A DNA stretch of 64,000 nucleotides from Nocardia inohanensis NBRC 100128 (GCF_001612945.1 NZ_BDBK01000001.1:496001-560000), one strand, 5' to 3'. Positions 55,033 through 63,954 are shown, counted from the stretch's first letter. The notes: generated by a model not told the origin, from the letters alone. Numbers and translations are program-made.

Positions 55033-55980
55033 CTACTTCGATTCGACCCGATTCGACGATGAGCCGACCGGTGTGAGTGGCCTGGTGAGGTGACGGGTCA
55101 GGAACTCGATCTGATCGGTGACCAAAGCCTCGAAGGCATCGCCGAGGTAGAAATCGAAATGACCGGCGTCGTAGGTTTTGATCTCGCCCCGTGGTGCGGG
55201 TTTCGCGTATCGGAGCGTCTGCGCGGGTGGTGTGACGCTATCGGTGTTGCTGACGCAGAAGAGGATCGGGATGGTGACCTTCTTCGCCGACCGCCCCGGC
55301 CGATATGCGGCGATGGTCGGAATGACCCGCGCCGCGGCCTCGTTCACGAACGTCATCCCGGCGGGAATCAACGCCTGATAGCCGGGCAGCGCGTCGGGTG
55401 CGTGCATCAAGGCCAGCGAACCAGGGGAGCCGGCCAGCGGAATCGTCACCGGGGCACGGCCCAGCAGCATCGCCGTCAGGTCGCGTGCGAGTACCGGAGC
55501 CAGTTTGAGCGTGGCGACCGGGCCGAGCGCGACCGCGGAGGCCAGGCCGTCGGTGAACGGGCACTGAGCGACGGCCGCCCGCAGTTCCGGATGGCGCGAC
55601 GCGACCGTGATGGCATGGCCACCACCGAATGAACTGCCCCACACCGCGATCCGGGTGCCGTCGACGTCACGACGGGCCCGCACATAGTCGATCGCGGCAT
55701 CCCAGTCGGCCAGCTGCCGCTTGATCGACAGCAGCTGGCGTGGTTCGCCGCCGCTGTCACCGAAGTGCCGGTAGGTGAAGGCCAGACAGGCGATGCCGGC
55801 CTGAGCGAAACGCTCGGCGAAGGCATCCAGGCGCATCTCGCGGGTCGCGCCGAGACCATGTCCGAGCACCACGACCGGTGGGGCGACGACGCCGGTGGGA
55901 AGGTAAAGCCATGCGGCGCAATGGGTATCGCCGGAAGTGAAGAAGACGTCCTGACGGGAGAAGGACTTCGCACCAGTCAT
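55033..55980 (-). CDS. Alpha/beta hydrolase
   Basis: 315 residues from the ATG at 55980. Oxyanion/HG motif VVLGHGLGATREMRLDAF, nucleophile S117 in WGSSFGGGH, late histidine in YDAGHFDFYLG. Close to the fermentation-respiration-switch-like/acetyl-xylan-type hydrolases. Probably an esterase or thioesterase in the catabolic operon; 8 bp after the enoyl-CoA hydratase stop and 13 bp before the ligase, so one transcript. Confidence 0.9.
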   Translation of the reverse strand: MTGAKSFSRQDVFFTSGDTHCAAWLYLPTGVVAPPVVVLGHGLGATREMRLDAFAERFAQAGIACLAFTYRHFGDSGGEPRQLLSIKRQLADWDAAIDYVRARRDVDGTRIAVWGSSFGGGHAITVASRHPELRAAVAQCPFTDGLASAVALGPVATLKLAPVLARDLTAMLLGRAPVTIPLAGSPGSLALMHAPDALPGYQALIPAGMTFVNEAAARVIPTIAAYRPGRSAKKVTIPILFCVSNTDSVTPPAQTLRYAKPAPRGEIKTYDAGHFDFYLGDAFEALVTDQIEFLTRHLTRPLTPVGSSSNRVESK

Positions 55981-55987
55981 AGCTGTT

Positions 55988-56956
55988 TCACCTACCGCTT
56001 GTCGAGCGACGCCCGGGAACGATGCCGTCTTCGAGCGCTTGCTTGTAGATATCGGGGTTGTAGAGGGGGAGTTCACCGTCGGCCTCGGTGCTCGCCAGGT
56101 AGTCGAGCATCAGCTGCTGGCCTTCCCGCGACAGCGCGGTGCCGAGAAACTCGGTGCGCTCGACGTGCAGGCCCTCGGTCAGCGACATCGACCCGCCGAA
56201 ATACACCGCGCGCTTGATGGCTTCGACCGATCTCTTCGTCCGGGAGCCGAAATGCGCTGCGAGTTCGACCGCCCGCTCGATGACCTGGTCCTGGGGGACG
56301 ACGTCGTCGACGGCTCCGTTGGCCAAAGCCTGCGCCGGCGTGAACGGCTTACCTTCGAGGATCGCGACCAGGGACCGGTGTGTTCCGATCAGTCGCGTCA
56401 GGCGCTGGGTGCCGCCGCCGCCCGGCATGATGCCCAGGAGTACTTCCGGTTGGCCGATGAAGTAGTCGCCATCGGCCATCACCCGAATATCGTTGGCCCA
56501 GGCGAACTCCGCGCCGAGGCCGAGGGCCGAACCGTTGAGGGCGGCGACGAAGACGACGCCGCTGCGGTTCATCCGCACGAAGGTGGAGTGCAACCGCTCG
56601 AGCTCGACCGCGGGCCCGAGCGGGGTGCGGTTCACCAGTGGCTCGAGGACCCGGGCCCGGTCCACGTTCTTGGCCGTCCGGGCGACGACGGCGGCGCCGA
56701 ACCGGTTGACCGGTGGCACCGCCGCGCCGCCCTCCTGGAGCCAGCGCACATCGGCGTGACTCACGAACCGCCCCGGACGCGCGCCGGTGAAGACGACGGC
56801 GTGCACGTTCGGGTCGCGGTCCGCGCGATCGACCAGTGCCTCCAGCTGGTTGGAGATCTCGAGCCCGAACAGGCTGTGCGGACCGCCGTCGACGCGTGCG
56901 ATCAGAACGGAGCCGCGGTCCTCGATATCGAGATGCCCTTTGGTGTGTTGTCTCAT
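55988..56956 (-). CDS. Enoyl-CoA hydratase/isomerase family protein
   Basis: 322 residues after a GGAGG ribosome site. Crotonase signatures: oxyanion region GSALGLGAEFAWANDI and the glutamate-bearing segment QPEVLLGIMPGGGGTQRL; both active-site glutamates are present. The chain is about 60 residues longer than minimal hydratases. First gene of the leftward operon, and its promoter carries two TAACGAAGTTA operators. Hydration of an unsaturated acyl-CoA formed by the ligase is inferred. Confidence 0.92.
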   Translation of the reverse strand: MRQHTKGHLDIEDRGSVLIARVDGGPHSLFGLEISNQLEALVDRADRDPNVHAVVFTGARPGRFVSHADVRWLQEGGAAVPPVNRFGAAVVARTAKNVDRARVLEPLVNRTPLGPAVELERLHSTFVRMNRSGVVFVAALNGSALGLGAEFAWANDIRVMADGDYFIGQPEVLLGIMPGGGGTQRLTRLIGTHRSLVAILEGKPFTPAQALANGAVDDVVPQDQVIERAVELAAHFGSRTKRSVEAIKRAVYFGGSMSLTEGLHVERTEFLGTALSREGQQLMLDYLASTEADGELPLYNPDIYKQALEDGIVPGRRSTSGR

Positions 56957-57022
56957 CGCTCTGCCTCCGGGGTGAGCATTCTTGGAATCGGCGGGCCGAG
57001 CGAGGGCCGGCCGTGCTGATAA

Positions 57023-57055
57023 TAACGAAGTTACAGAACAAGCATAACGAAGTTA
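57023..57055. promoter_or_regulatory. Two TetR-type operators before the catabolic operon
   Basis: TAACGAAGTTA occurs at 57023-57033 and 57045-57055, 22 bp apart (two helical turns), 67-99 bp upstream of the enoyl-CoA hydratase start. The same word recurs at 58170-58180. TAAC-N3-GTTA is palindromic in its arms, as expected of a homodimeric repressor. Confidence 0.85.
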
Positions 57056-57093
57056 CAGGAAGTATGGCAATAGCCGGGGTGATACCGCGGCCG

Positions 57094-57440
57094 TCAATCC
57101 CGAGGTGCTGCTCCCGGCAGGAGTTGCTCCTGTCGACCCAGTGCGTCGATCTCTCGTTCCAAAGTCGGAACCGACTTGGCCGCAAAGCGTTTCGTCCAAG
57201 GCCACGCCATCGGTGAATTCAGGATTTCTTTCGCGAAGTTGGTGGCGGCCGCGGCTCGCGGTACGTACACGCGGCTGCGGCGGCGTGCGAGTGCTTGCTC
57301 GCGCCGTAGGGGGACATGCCGGGCAACGGCAGGAACGACAGGGCCGATGGGACCACCGGGACGTGCCCGCGGGTGTGATCGAGGTGGGGCGTCGCGTGCT
57401 GGCAAGAGTGTCTCGCGAGCACCCTTCCGATCGAGTGCCG
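57094..57440 (-). pseudogene. Remnant of a short-chain dehydrogenase
   Basis: On the minus strand a broken frame reads GHVPVVPSALSFLPLPGMSP then YGASKHS, the conserved SDR segment with the catalytic YxxxK (compare GHIVNVSSxLGFxPLPGMxAYGASKHA). The flanking sequence (TNFAKEILNSPMAWPWTKRF in another frame) is scrambled by frame changes. There is no nucleotide-binding TGxxxGxG part or start, so it is a decayed gene between the operon promoter and tetR. Together with the operators this fills the 489-bp gap. Confidence 0.55.
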
Positions 57441-57445
57441 GCGTG

Positions 57446-58096
57446 CTATGCCGTGACGTTGCCGCCCAGGCCGACAAGCAGATTCACCGTCATGGGCTGC
57501 AAGATCTGGGTTACGGGATTGGGAATCTGGGCGAAATGATCGCCCGCTTCCAGCATGATGAAACCGTGCACGCAGCTCCAGAGCTGGGTGGCGATGGACT
57601 CCGGATCCTGTTCGCGGCGGACGCGGCCGCTGTCGACGAGTCGAGCGCAGGCGTCGACCAAATGCGTATAGGCCGCTTGAAAGTCGGGGGACCGTCCGCT
57701 CGCCCCCGCATGTGAGGTTTGCAGCGGGCGATAGCTGCCGCGCGTCGAGAGTCCGAACATCAGGTCGTACAAGTGCGGATTGTCTTGTGCGAAGCGGCGA
57801 TAGGTCAGCGCCATGGCGAAGAGGTCGGCGACCGGATCCTCGCTCGGGGGCGTCGCGACCAGGGCTCGGCCGAGGTCTCGGAACCCTTGATCGACCACGG
57901 CTTGGAACAGCTCCGGCAATCCGCCGAGGTGGTAGTAGACCGCCATGGTCGACATCCCGGCGGCCTCGGCGACGGCTCGTGCCTTGATCTGCGTCGGCCC
58001 TTGCTCCGCGAGCATCTTCGTGGCCGCCGCGACCAGCCGTTCGACGATCTGCTCCGGAGTCAATCGGGCTGACGGTTCCTTGCTGGGCTTCGGCAT
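57446..58096 (-). CDS. TetR-family regulator of the catabolic cluster
   Basis: 216 residues. N-terminal HTH about 20-65 (IVERLVAAATKMLAEQGPTQ, then AVAEAAGMSTMAVYYHLGGL), TetR C-terminal ligand domain after 80. GGAGG precedes the ATG. It lies beside copies of TAACGAAGTTA upstream of the oxidoreductase and of the operon on its other side, so it is the obvious candidate to bind them. Ligand probably an acyl-CoA or pathway intermediate. Confidence 0.92.
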   Translation of the reverse strand: MPKPSKEPSARLTPEQIVERLVAAATKMLAEQGPTQIKARAVAEAAGMSTMAVYYHLGGLPELFQAVVDQGFRDLGRALVATPPSEDPVADLFAMALTYRRFAQDNPHLYDLMFGLSTRGSYRPLQTSHAGASGRSPDFQAAYTHLVDACARLVDSGRVRREQDPESIATQLWSCVHGFIMLEAGDHFAQIPNPVTQILQPMTVNLLVGLGGNVTA

Positions 58097-58134
58097 GGAA
58101 CGGGCACCTCCGTCTTCGAACGATCAGATATCTG

Positions 58135-58180
58135 AAACGAGGTTATAGGCCGCCTTGCGCGCCGCGAGATAACGAAGTTA
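58135..58180. promoter_or_regulatory. TetR operators in the tetR/oxidoreductase promoter
   Basis: A perfect TAACGAAGTTA at 58170-58180 (extending to ATAACGAAGTTAT) and a 9-of-11 relative AAACGAGGTTA at 58135-58145, 35 bp apart, between tetR and the divergent oxidoreductase. This suggests autoregulation plus control of the oxidoreductase. Confidence 0.75.
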
Positions 58181-58217
58181 TAGTAATGCTGGTCGGCACT
58201 CCGAGGAAGGGACGGAC

Positions 58218-59219
58218 ATGAAGGCATTCGTCGTCGCGAAGTACGGCAAAGACGGCCTCCGCGCGGCCGAGATCGCCGAGCCGCAGGTCGGCGCGAACGA
58301 CGTCCTGGTCCGGGTGCGGGCCGCGAGTATCAACCCGCTGGACAAAATGGTCCGCGACGGTGAGTTCAAACAGCTGCTGAAGTACAAGACCCCCTTCGTG
58401 CTCGGCCACGATGTCGCCGGTGTGGTGACCGAGGTCGGTGCGGGCGTCCGAGACTTCGAGGTCGGCGACGAGGTGTACGCCCGCCCGCGCGATCTGCGCA
58501 TCGGCACTTTTGCCGAGTACATCGCCATCGACGAGAGCGACGTCGCGCCGAAACCGGCGTCGCTCACCGCGCACGAAGCCGCCGCCGTCCCCTTGGTCGC
58601 GCTCGCCGCCTGGCAGATCCTGGTCGAGCAGGCTCAGCTCCAGCCCGGACAGAAGGTTCTCGTGCACGCGGGCGCCGGCGGCCTCGGATCGACCGTGATC
58701 CAGCTCGCCAAATACCTTGGGGCGCAGGTGGCGACCACCGCGAGCGGCGCCCGCGCGGAACTCGTCAGCGATCTCGGTGCCGACATCGTCATCGACTACA
58801 CCAAGCAGGACTTCTCACAAATCCTCTCCGGCTACGATCTCGTGCTGGATTCGCTCGGCGGCGAGAACCTGTTGAAATCGCTCACCGTGCTGAAGCCCGG
58901 CGGCCTGGCGATCGGCGTCACGGGCCCGCCCGATTCCCGATTCGCCGAGCAGCTCGGCGCCCCCGCGCCCTTCAAGCTCGTGATGTCGTTCCTGAGCCGA
59001 AAGGTACGCGGGGCTGCGAAGAAACTCGGTGTGCGCTACTCGTTCTTCTTCATGCGGGCCAGTGGCGCTCAGCTGCGCGAGCTGGGCGCCCTCTACGACG
59101 CGGGCCATCTCCGTCCGGTCCTCGACTCGACCTTCCCGTTCGATCGAACCCTCGACGCGATGGCTCATGTCGAGAGCGGAAAAGTCAAGGCCGGCAAGGT
59201 CGTAGTCACGCTCGACTGA
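58218..59219 (+). CDS. NADPH-dependent quinone/zinc-less MDR oxidoreductase
   Basis: 333 residues. GroES-like start with AASINPLDKMVRDGEFKQLL and FVLGHDVAGVVTEVGAGVRD; Rossmann dinucleotide site HAGAGGLGSTVIQLAKYLGA; no structural-zinc cysteines, so the quinone-reductase/YhdH-like subgroup. It reduces quinones or unsaturated carbonyl compounds. Divergent from tetR and preceded by the same operator as the catabolic operon, so it likely belongs to that regulon. Confidence 0.93.
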   Translation: MKAFVVAKYGKDGLRAAEIAEPQVGANDVLVRVRAASINPLDKMVRDGEFKQLLKYKTPFVLGHDVAGVVTEVGAGVRDFEVGDEVYARPRDLRIGTFAEYIAIDESDVAPKPASLTAHEAAAVPLVALAAWQILVEQAQLQPGQKVLVHAGAGGLGSTVIQLAKYLGAQVATTASGARAELVSDLGADIVIDYTKQDFSQILSGYDLVLDSLGGENLLKSLTVLKPGGLAIGVTGPPDSRFAEQLGAPAPFKLVMSFLSRKVRGAAKKLGVRYSFFFMRASGAQLRELGALYDAGHLRPVLDSTFPFDRTLDAMAHVESGKVKAGKVVVTLD

Positions 59220-59259
59220 GGTGAATGCGGTAGCTTGCTGCCGAATCGCCGGTTATGAC

Positions 59260-59592
59260 CTACCACCCATAGGTCACGACCTCCCATCGCAGCAGTGTGC
59301 CCGGGGTATCGCAGTGCGCCCAGGACTGCTGAGCGCCCCACGCCTCCGGACCGCGGCGTTCGTAGGTGGCCCAGCTGCTGCCGAACCATCCCCACCAATA
59401 CCGGCACTCGATCTTCACGTGGTGCCACCCGAACCAGTAGCACGCCGAGTAAGCCGAAGTGTTGTTGACCGGATACGCGGCGCATTCCGGCTGCCACGGC
59501 TGCGCTTGCGCGGGCGCGGCGCCCATCACGATTCCGGAGCCGAGCAGCGTAGCTGCCGACAGGCTCACCAGCATTTTCTTGAACGAACCCAT
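59260..59592 (-). CDS. Small secreted tryptophan-rich protein
   Basis: 110 residues from the ATG at 59592 (GGAGGTCG upstream). Signal peptide MLVSLSAATLLGSGIVMGAA with cleavage near AQA. The mature part has many Trp and Tyr residues (SACYWFGWHHVKIECRYWWG) and four cysteines, so a compact disulfide-bonded exported protein. No family recognised. A cAMP-receptor-type site lies 100 bp upstream. Confidence 0.75.
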   Translation of the reverse strand: MGSFKKMLVSLSAATLLGSGIVMGAAPAQAQPWQPECAAYPVNNTSAYSACYWFGWHHVKIECRYWWGWFGSSWATYERRGPEAWGAQQSWAHCDTPGTLLRWEVVTYGW

Positions 59593-59691
59593 CACGACCT
59601 CCAGCGTGGGGCTCGAAGCCCCCGACCCTGACAGGCCCACGCACAATTCGAAATTCGGCAGGACGCGGCGCGCCGCCACGCACCACCCTTA

Positions 59692-59707
59692 CGTGATGTA
59701 AGTCACA
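59692..59707. promoter_or_regulatory. CRP/GlxR-like operator
   Basis: CGTGA-N6-TCACA matches the TGTGA-N6-TCACA consensus of actinobacterial cAMP-responsive regulators at 9 of 10 fixed positions, 100 bp upstream of the tryptophan-rich secreted protein. A class III cyclase is encoded at 16.1 kb. Confidence 0.6.
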
Positions 59708-59734
59708 ATCCGATGGTTTCGCGTTACAGGCCGG

Positions 59735-60658
59735 CTATCGGCGATGTGCGGCCCGGTAGCGGCTGGGTGCCATGCCGTGATAGCGGCTGAAGGCTTTGGA
59801 CAGGGCGAATTCCGAGGTATAGCCGACGGTTTCGGCGATCGCGGAGAGGGAGTCGCCGGAATCTCGAAGCTTGCGGGCGGTGATCTCCATGCGCCAGCGA
59901 GTGAGGTAGGTCAGCGGCGGTTCGCCGACCAGGAGGGTGAAACGCCGGTACAGGGTTGCCCGCGAGAGGCCGCACTCCTTCGCGAGGAGAGCCACGGTCC
60001 ATGCTCGTTCGGGCGATCGGTGCATCAGGCTGACCGCGGCCGCGACGGGTTCGTCAGCCAAGGCGTGCAGCCACGCGGGTCCGCCGAGCGTGACGCCGTC
60101 ACCGGCTGCCCAATGCCGAAGGATATGAACGAAGAGTATGTCGACGAGGCGATCGGCGATGGTCAGTGCGCCCGGGTGCGGGTCGCTGAGTTCGGTGGTG
60201 AGCATGCGCAGCACCTCGGCGACGTCGCGTCGTTGGGTGGCGAGGTCTTCAAGCCAGAGCACGGGCGGCAGCCGCACCATGGGGTGGGACGAATGCGCAT
60301 CGAAGCGATATCCGCCGCAGACGATCCGCACTGTCGGTCCCGGACCGGGCAGATCCATGACAACGGCCGGGCCGGAGCCGAATTCTTCCGCGAGCACATC
60401 GAACTCGGTGGTCGGCCCACTCGGATGACTCGCCATGACATGGCCCGCGCCCTGGGGGAGCAGCACGAGATCACCCGCGCTGAGCAGTAGTGGCGGCCGG
60501 CCCTCCCGCCGCAACCAGCATTCGCCCTCGACGACGTAATGGAAAGCGGCGATGGGCAATTCGGGAAAACGGATGCCCCAGGCGCGACCTGCGCGGACCA
60601 CCGCGGCAACCGTGCCGCCCATCTTCGTTGCGGCAAGCACGTCGGCAAGGACATCCAC
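59735..60658 (-). CDS. AraC-family regulator with cupin N-terminus
   Basis: 307 residues. AraC_binding cupin-type effector region 20-190 (AAFHYVVEGECWLRREGRPP, LVLLPQGAGHVMASH) and two C-terminal HTHs (CGLSRATLYRRFTLLVGEPP, AIAETVGYTSEFALSKAFSR). Divergent from the metallo-hydrolase gene; a 12-bp perfect inverted repeat in the gap is a likely binding site. Effector unknown. Confidence 0.92.
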   Translation of the reverse strand: MDVLADVLAATKMGGTVAAVVRAGRAWGIRFPELPIAAFHYVVEGECWLRREGRPPLLLSAGDLVLLPQGAGHVMASHPSGPTTEFDVLAEEFGSGPAVVMDLPGPGPTVRIVCGGYRFDAHSSHPMVRLPPVLWLEDLATQRRDVAEVLRMLTTELSDPHPGALTIADRLVDILFVHILRHWAAGDGVTLGGPAWLHALADEPVAAAVSLMHRSPERAWTVALLAKECGLSRATLYRRFTLLVGEPPLTYLTRWRMEITARKLRDSGDSLSAIAETVGYTSEFALSKAFSRYHGMAPSRYRAAHRR

Positions 60659-60678
60659 AGCGGCACCTTACCCCCGCG

Positions 60679-60729
60679 GTGAGACGAACGAGCATGAAAG
60701 TAGAACACACAGGTATGTTCGTCTCACCT
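60679..60729. promoter_or_regulatory. Inverted repeat in the AraC/metallo-hydrolase promoter
   Basis: GGTGAGACGAAC (60679-60690) and its exact complement GTTCGTCTCACC (60718-60729), 27 bp apart, in the 87-bp divergent promoter. Suited to two AraC-family monomers or a dimer. Confidence 0.7.
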
Positions 60730-60745
60730 TGGGCCGGAATAGCGT

Positions 60746-61522
60746 GTGGACATGCGTTCAACCACCGTGTTTTCGCTGCCGGCCGTCGGCAAGCGGACCG
60801 TCAATTCCTTTCTCCTGCAAGGAGAACGCCCAGTCCTGATCGACACCGGTGTGCCCGGCACCGGCCCCAAGATCCTGGAGCGGGCCGCAGCGCTCGGCAT
60901 CCGCCCCTCCGACATCGCCGCGATCGTCGTCACCCACGGCCACATCGACCACTTCGGTTCGGCGGCGTTCCTGCACCGAACGACCAATGCGCCGATCATC
61001 GCCCATTCCGGCGATCTCGGCGCCTACCAGCAGGGCCGCATCGCCAAACCGTTGGTGCCGACCGGCCCCTTCGGCTGGCTGTTCGGGAAAACCCCTGTGC
61101 CGCACGCCCACACCGAGCCCTTCGTCCCCCACGTGATCCTCGACGGCCCCACGACACTCCGAGAGTACGGAGTCGCCGCACGGATCCTGCCCACGCCCGG
61201 GCACACCCCGGGCTCGATCTCGGTGCTCACCGACGACGGCGACCTGATCGCCGCCGACCTGATCGCGGGCCGTTTCCTCGGCCTGCTCAGCGCACCGGCC
61301 AACCCACCCTTCCACGACGACCGCGGCCGCAACCTGGCAAGCCTCAACGCCATGCTCGACCTCGGCCCGACCACGGTATACGTCGGCCACGGTGCACCGC
61401 TGCCCGCAGCTCGAGTCCGCCGATGGGCGCGCCGCGAGCAACGCCGCCTCGACAGGCTCCCGGCCCGTGACCGCCCGGAGGTCCGACGGGCTGACGCGAC
61501 CGAGCCGCGTTCTCGATCATAA
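60746..61522 (+). CDS. Metallo-beta-lactamase-fold hydrolase
   Basis: 258 residues from a GTG at 60746 (ATG two codons later possible). Metal motif HGHIDHFG near 64-71, further metal residues in LPTPGHTPGS, LIAADLIAG and VYVGHGAP. Likely a zinc/iron hydrolase of the glyoxalase-II-like or lactonase-like group; no tag for a specific substrate. Probably controlled by the divergent AraC protein. Confidence 0.9.
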   Translation: MDMRSTTVFSLPAVGKRTVNSFLLQGERPVLIDTGVPGTGPKILERAAALGIRPSDIAAIVVTHGHIDHFGSAAFLHRTTNAPIIAHSGDLGAYQQGRIAKPLVPTGPFGWLFGKTPVPHAHTEPFVPHVILDGPTTLREYGVAARILPTPGHTPGSISVLTDDGDLIAADLIAGRFLGLLSAPANPPFHDDRGRNLASLNAMLDLGPTTVYVGHGAPLPAARVRRWARREQRRLDRLPARDRPEVRRADATEPRSRS

Positions 61523-61629
61523 AATTCCCGGCAAGGAGTTACATGACTACACTCGCGACCGCTTCGCCCGCCTGAAGCGCCTTACCTTCGCCTGAACAGC
61601 ATGCTCGGCTCGCGGGCCCGCTCACCAGG

Positions 61630-62616
61630 TTACGAATTGCTGTCGGAGGCACGGAGTTTCGCCAGCAGGGGTGCGGCGGTTTCGGACAGGAACTGCTCTT
61701 GGAGTTCGTCGCCGACCTGGACGAGGGCGATGTCGGTGAAGCCTGCTTCCTGGTAGGGGCGGACGGCGGACACGATGGCGTCCAGGTCCGGGCCGCAGGG
61801 GATCGATTCGGCGACGTCCTGGGGGCGGACGAACTGGGTGGCGGCGGCGAACGCGGCGGGGGTGGGGAGGTTCGAGTTGACATCCCAGCCGCCGGAGGAC
61901 CAGCGGAATTGTTCGTGGGCGCGCTGGATTGCCTTGTCGCGGTCGGTGTCCCAGCTGATCGGGAGCTGGCCGGTCACGCGAGACGACGCCGGTTGATCGG
62001 GGCGGGCCTGGTGCCAGGATCGGACGAGATCCGGTTCGGGGTCGGTGGCGATCATTTGGTCCGCCAGCGGGGCGAATCGGGTTATCGAGCGCGGGCCGGA
62101 TACGGCTACGGCGATGGGCACCGGGTGGTCGGGCAGGTCCCAGATCTTGGCGGCGTCGACGCGGTACCAGTGGCCGTGGCGGCTCACCGTGCCGCCGGAC
62201 AGCAGGTCGCGGATGATCTCGATCGCTTCGGCGAGGCGGTCCTGGCGTTCGTCGAGTCCGGGCCAGCCGGCGCCGATGACGTGCTCGTTCAGGCTTTCGC
62301 CGCTGCCCAGGCCCAGGGTGAAACGGCCTTCGGACAGGATCTGGAGGGTCGCGGCCTGCTGGGCCACCACGGCGGGGTGGTATCGCATGGTCGGGCAGGT
62401 CACGTAGGTCATCATCGGGATGTGGCTGGTCGCGTGGGCGACGGCGCCGAGAGTGGTCCAGGCGTGCGGGGCGTGGCCTTGTTCCTCGAGCCAGGGCGAG
62501 TAGTGGTCGCTGCTGACCAGGAAATCGAAGCCGGCGGCTTCGGCGGCGACCGCGTAGGAGACGAGTTCTCGGGGGCCGCTCTGCTCGGTCATCAGGGTGT
62601 ATCCGAATCGGGTCAC
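61630..62616 (-). CDS. F420-dependent LLM oxidoreductase, TIGR03557-like
   Basis: 328 residues from a GTG preceded by GGAAGGA. The opening FGYTLMTEQSGPRELVSYAV, the motif VSSDHYSPWLEEQGHAPHAW and GRFTLGLGSGESLNEHVIGA are those of the G6PDH-like F420-dependent family. Uses coenzyme F420; the substrate is unassigned and glucose-6-phosphate is only one possibility. Divergent from the cation exchanger gene. Confidence 0.92.
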   Translation of the reverse strand: MTRFGYTLMTEQSGPRELVSYAVAAEAAGFDFLVSSDHYSPWLEEQGHAPHAWTTLGAVAHATSHIPMMTYVTCPTMRYHPAVVAQQAATLQILSEGRFTLGLGSGESLNEHVIGAGWPGLDERQDRLAEAIEIIRDLLSGGTVSRHGHWYRVDAAKIWDLPDHPVPIAVAVSGPRSITRFAPLADQMIATDPEPDLVRSWHQARPDQPASSRVTGQLPISWDTDRDKAIQRAHEQFRWSSGGWDVNSNLPTPAAFAAATQFVRPQDVAESIPCGPDLDAIVSAVRPYQEAGFTDIALVQVGDELQEQFLSETAAPLLAKLRASDSNS

Positions 62617-62755
62617 TGGGGCGTCCTTCCGGTCGGTCGGGCAGATACTTCTCGGCTACCCGTCTTCGGCCGAGTTATCGGGGTGAGCGCGAAGCGTGTC
62701 GGCGGCGGCTTCCGATCGTGTTGCGGCGCGGGGCGGGCCTTACGGAGGGATGATC

Positions 62756-63847
62756 GTGCGCATGGTCTTTTCACGATCGGACGTGCGGCTCATCGGTTTG
62801 GCCGGGGTGGTGGTGGCGGGAGCCGCGGTCACCAACTATGCGGAGGTCGGGGGAACGGTCGTGCCGTTCGCCGCCTCCGGGGTCGCGCTGGCGCTGCTGG
62901 CCGCGTTGGTGGGGCGCAGTGTCGAGCAGGTGGGGGAGCGGCTGGGGGCCGGAGCCACGGGGGTGGTGCAGAGCGCGCTGGGGAATCTGCCGGAGCTGTT
63001 CGTGGTGCTGTTCGCGTTGAAGAGCGGGCTGTACGAGGTGGCGACGGCGACGATCGTCGGTTCGATCCTCGCCAACGTGCTGCTGGTGCTGGGGCTGGCG
63101 TTCATCGCGGGTGGCGTGAAGAACGGGGTTCAGCGTTTCGACAGCGCCGCGGCCCGCCGGCTTTCCCTGATGTTGACGCTTTCCGTTGCGGCCCTGGTGA
63201 TTCCGGCGCTCACCGCCTTACTGCACACGCCCGCCGCCGGCCATGAGCGCACCCTGTCGATCGCGGTCTCGGTGCTGCTGCTGCTCCTGTTCGGCCTGTC
63301 GTTGCCCGCCGCGATGAAACGCCAGGAACAACCCGCGCCCGACGCCGCCGAGTCCGAAAAGCCTGCGCCCCCGCAACATTCGGAGCCGCGCTGGCCGCTG
63401 TGGCTGGCGGGCACCATGCTCGCCGTCACCGGAGTCGCGGCCGCCTTCGTATCGGATTGGTTCGTCGCCGCCCTCACCCCGGCCATGGATTCCTTGCACA
63501 TCTCCCAAGCCTTCGCCGGTCTGGTGATCGTCGCCATCGCCGGCAACGCGGTGGAGAACGTGGTCGGCATCCAGCTCGCCTACCGCAACCAGCCCGACCA
63601 CGCCCTGTCGGTCATCCTCCAGAGCCCGATCCAGATCGCCATGATGGTCGCCCCCGCCTTGGTCCTGCTGTCTCCACTCGTCGGCGCCTCCTTCACCCTC
63701 GTTCTACCGCCGTTGCTCCTGGTGTCCCTGCTGCTGGCGGTGGTAGTGACCGTGGTGGTGGTCCTCGACGGCGACTCCAACTGGCTCGAAGGCGCGGCCC
63801 TGGTCACCTTGTACGCGATCACGGCGACGGCATTCTGGTGGGGCTGA
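62756..63847 (+). CDS. Ca2+(cation)/H+ antiporter, CaCA family
   Basis: 363 residues. GTG at 62756 lies six bases after GGAGGG; ATGs at 62750 and 62762 are alternatives. Two homologous halves carry the ion-binding signatures QSALGNLPELFVVLFALKSG (near 80-100) and AIAGNAVENVVGIQLAYRNQ (near 260-280), with about eleven membrane helices and an acidic loop (ESEKPAPPQHSE) between. Exchanges calcium or a similar cation for protons. Confidence 0.92.
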   Translation: MRMVFSRSDVRLIGLAGVVVAGAAVTNYAEVGGTVVPFAASGVALALLAALVGRSVEQVGERLGAGATGVVQSALGNLPELFVVLFALKSGLYEVATATIVGSILANVLLVLGLAFIAGGVKNGVQRFDSAAARRLSLMLTLSVAALVIPALTALLHTPAAGHERTLSIAVSVLLLLLFGLSLPAAMKRQEQPAPDAAESEKPAPPQHSEPRWPLWLAGTMLAVTGVAAAFVSDWFVAALTPAMDSLHISQAFAGLVIVAIAGNAVENVVGIQLAYRNQPDHALSVILQSPIQIAMMVAPALVLLSPLVGASFTLVLPPLLLVSLLLAVVVTVVVVLDGDSNWLEGAALVTLYAITATAFWWG

Positions 63848-63954
63848 CCGGCGATGCAGCCGAAGAATTGCTGTGACGGTGGGTAGCAGAAACAGCGGTG
63901 GTGTGACACGCTGAACCGGTATTGCAGCGACCACTGAAGGTGCGGGTGTCGACG

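Noticed and set aside
57105..57539. Forward coding gene in the tetR/operon gap
   Set aside because: Composition is shadow-like and the opposite strand holds recognisable SDR text.
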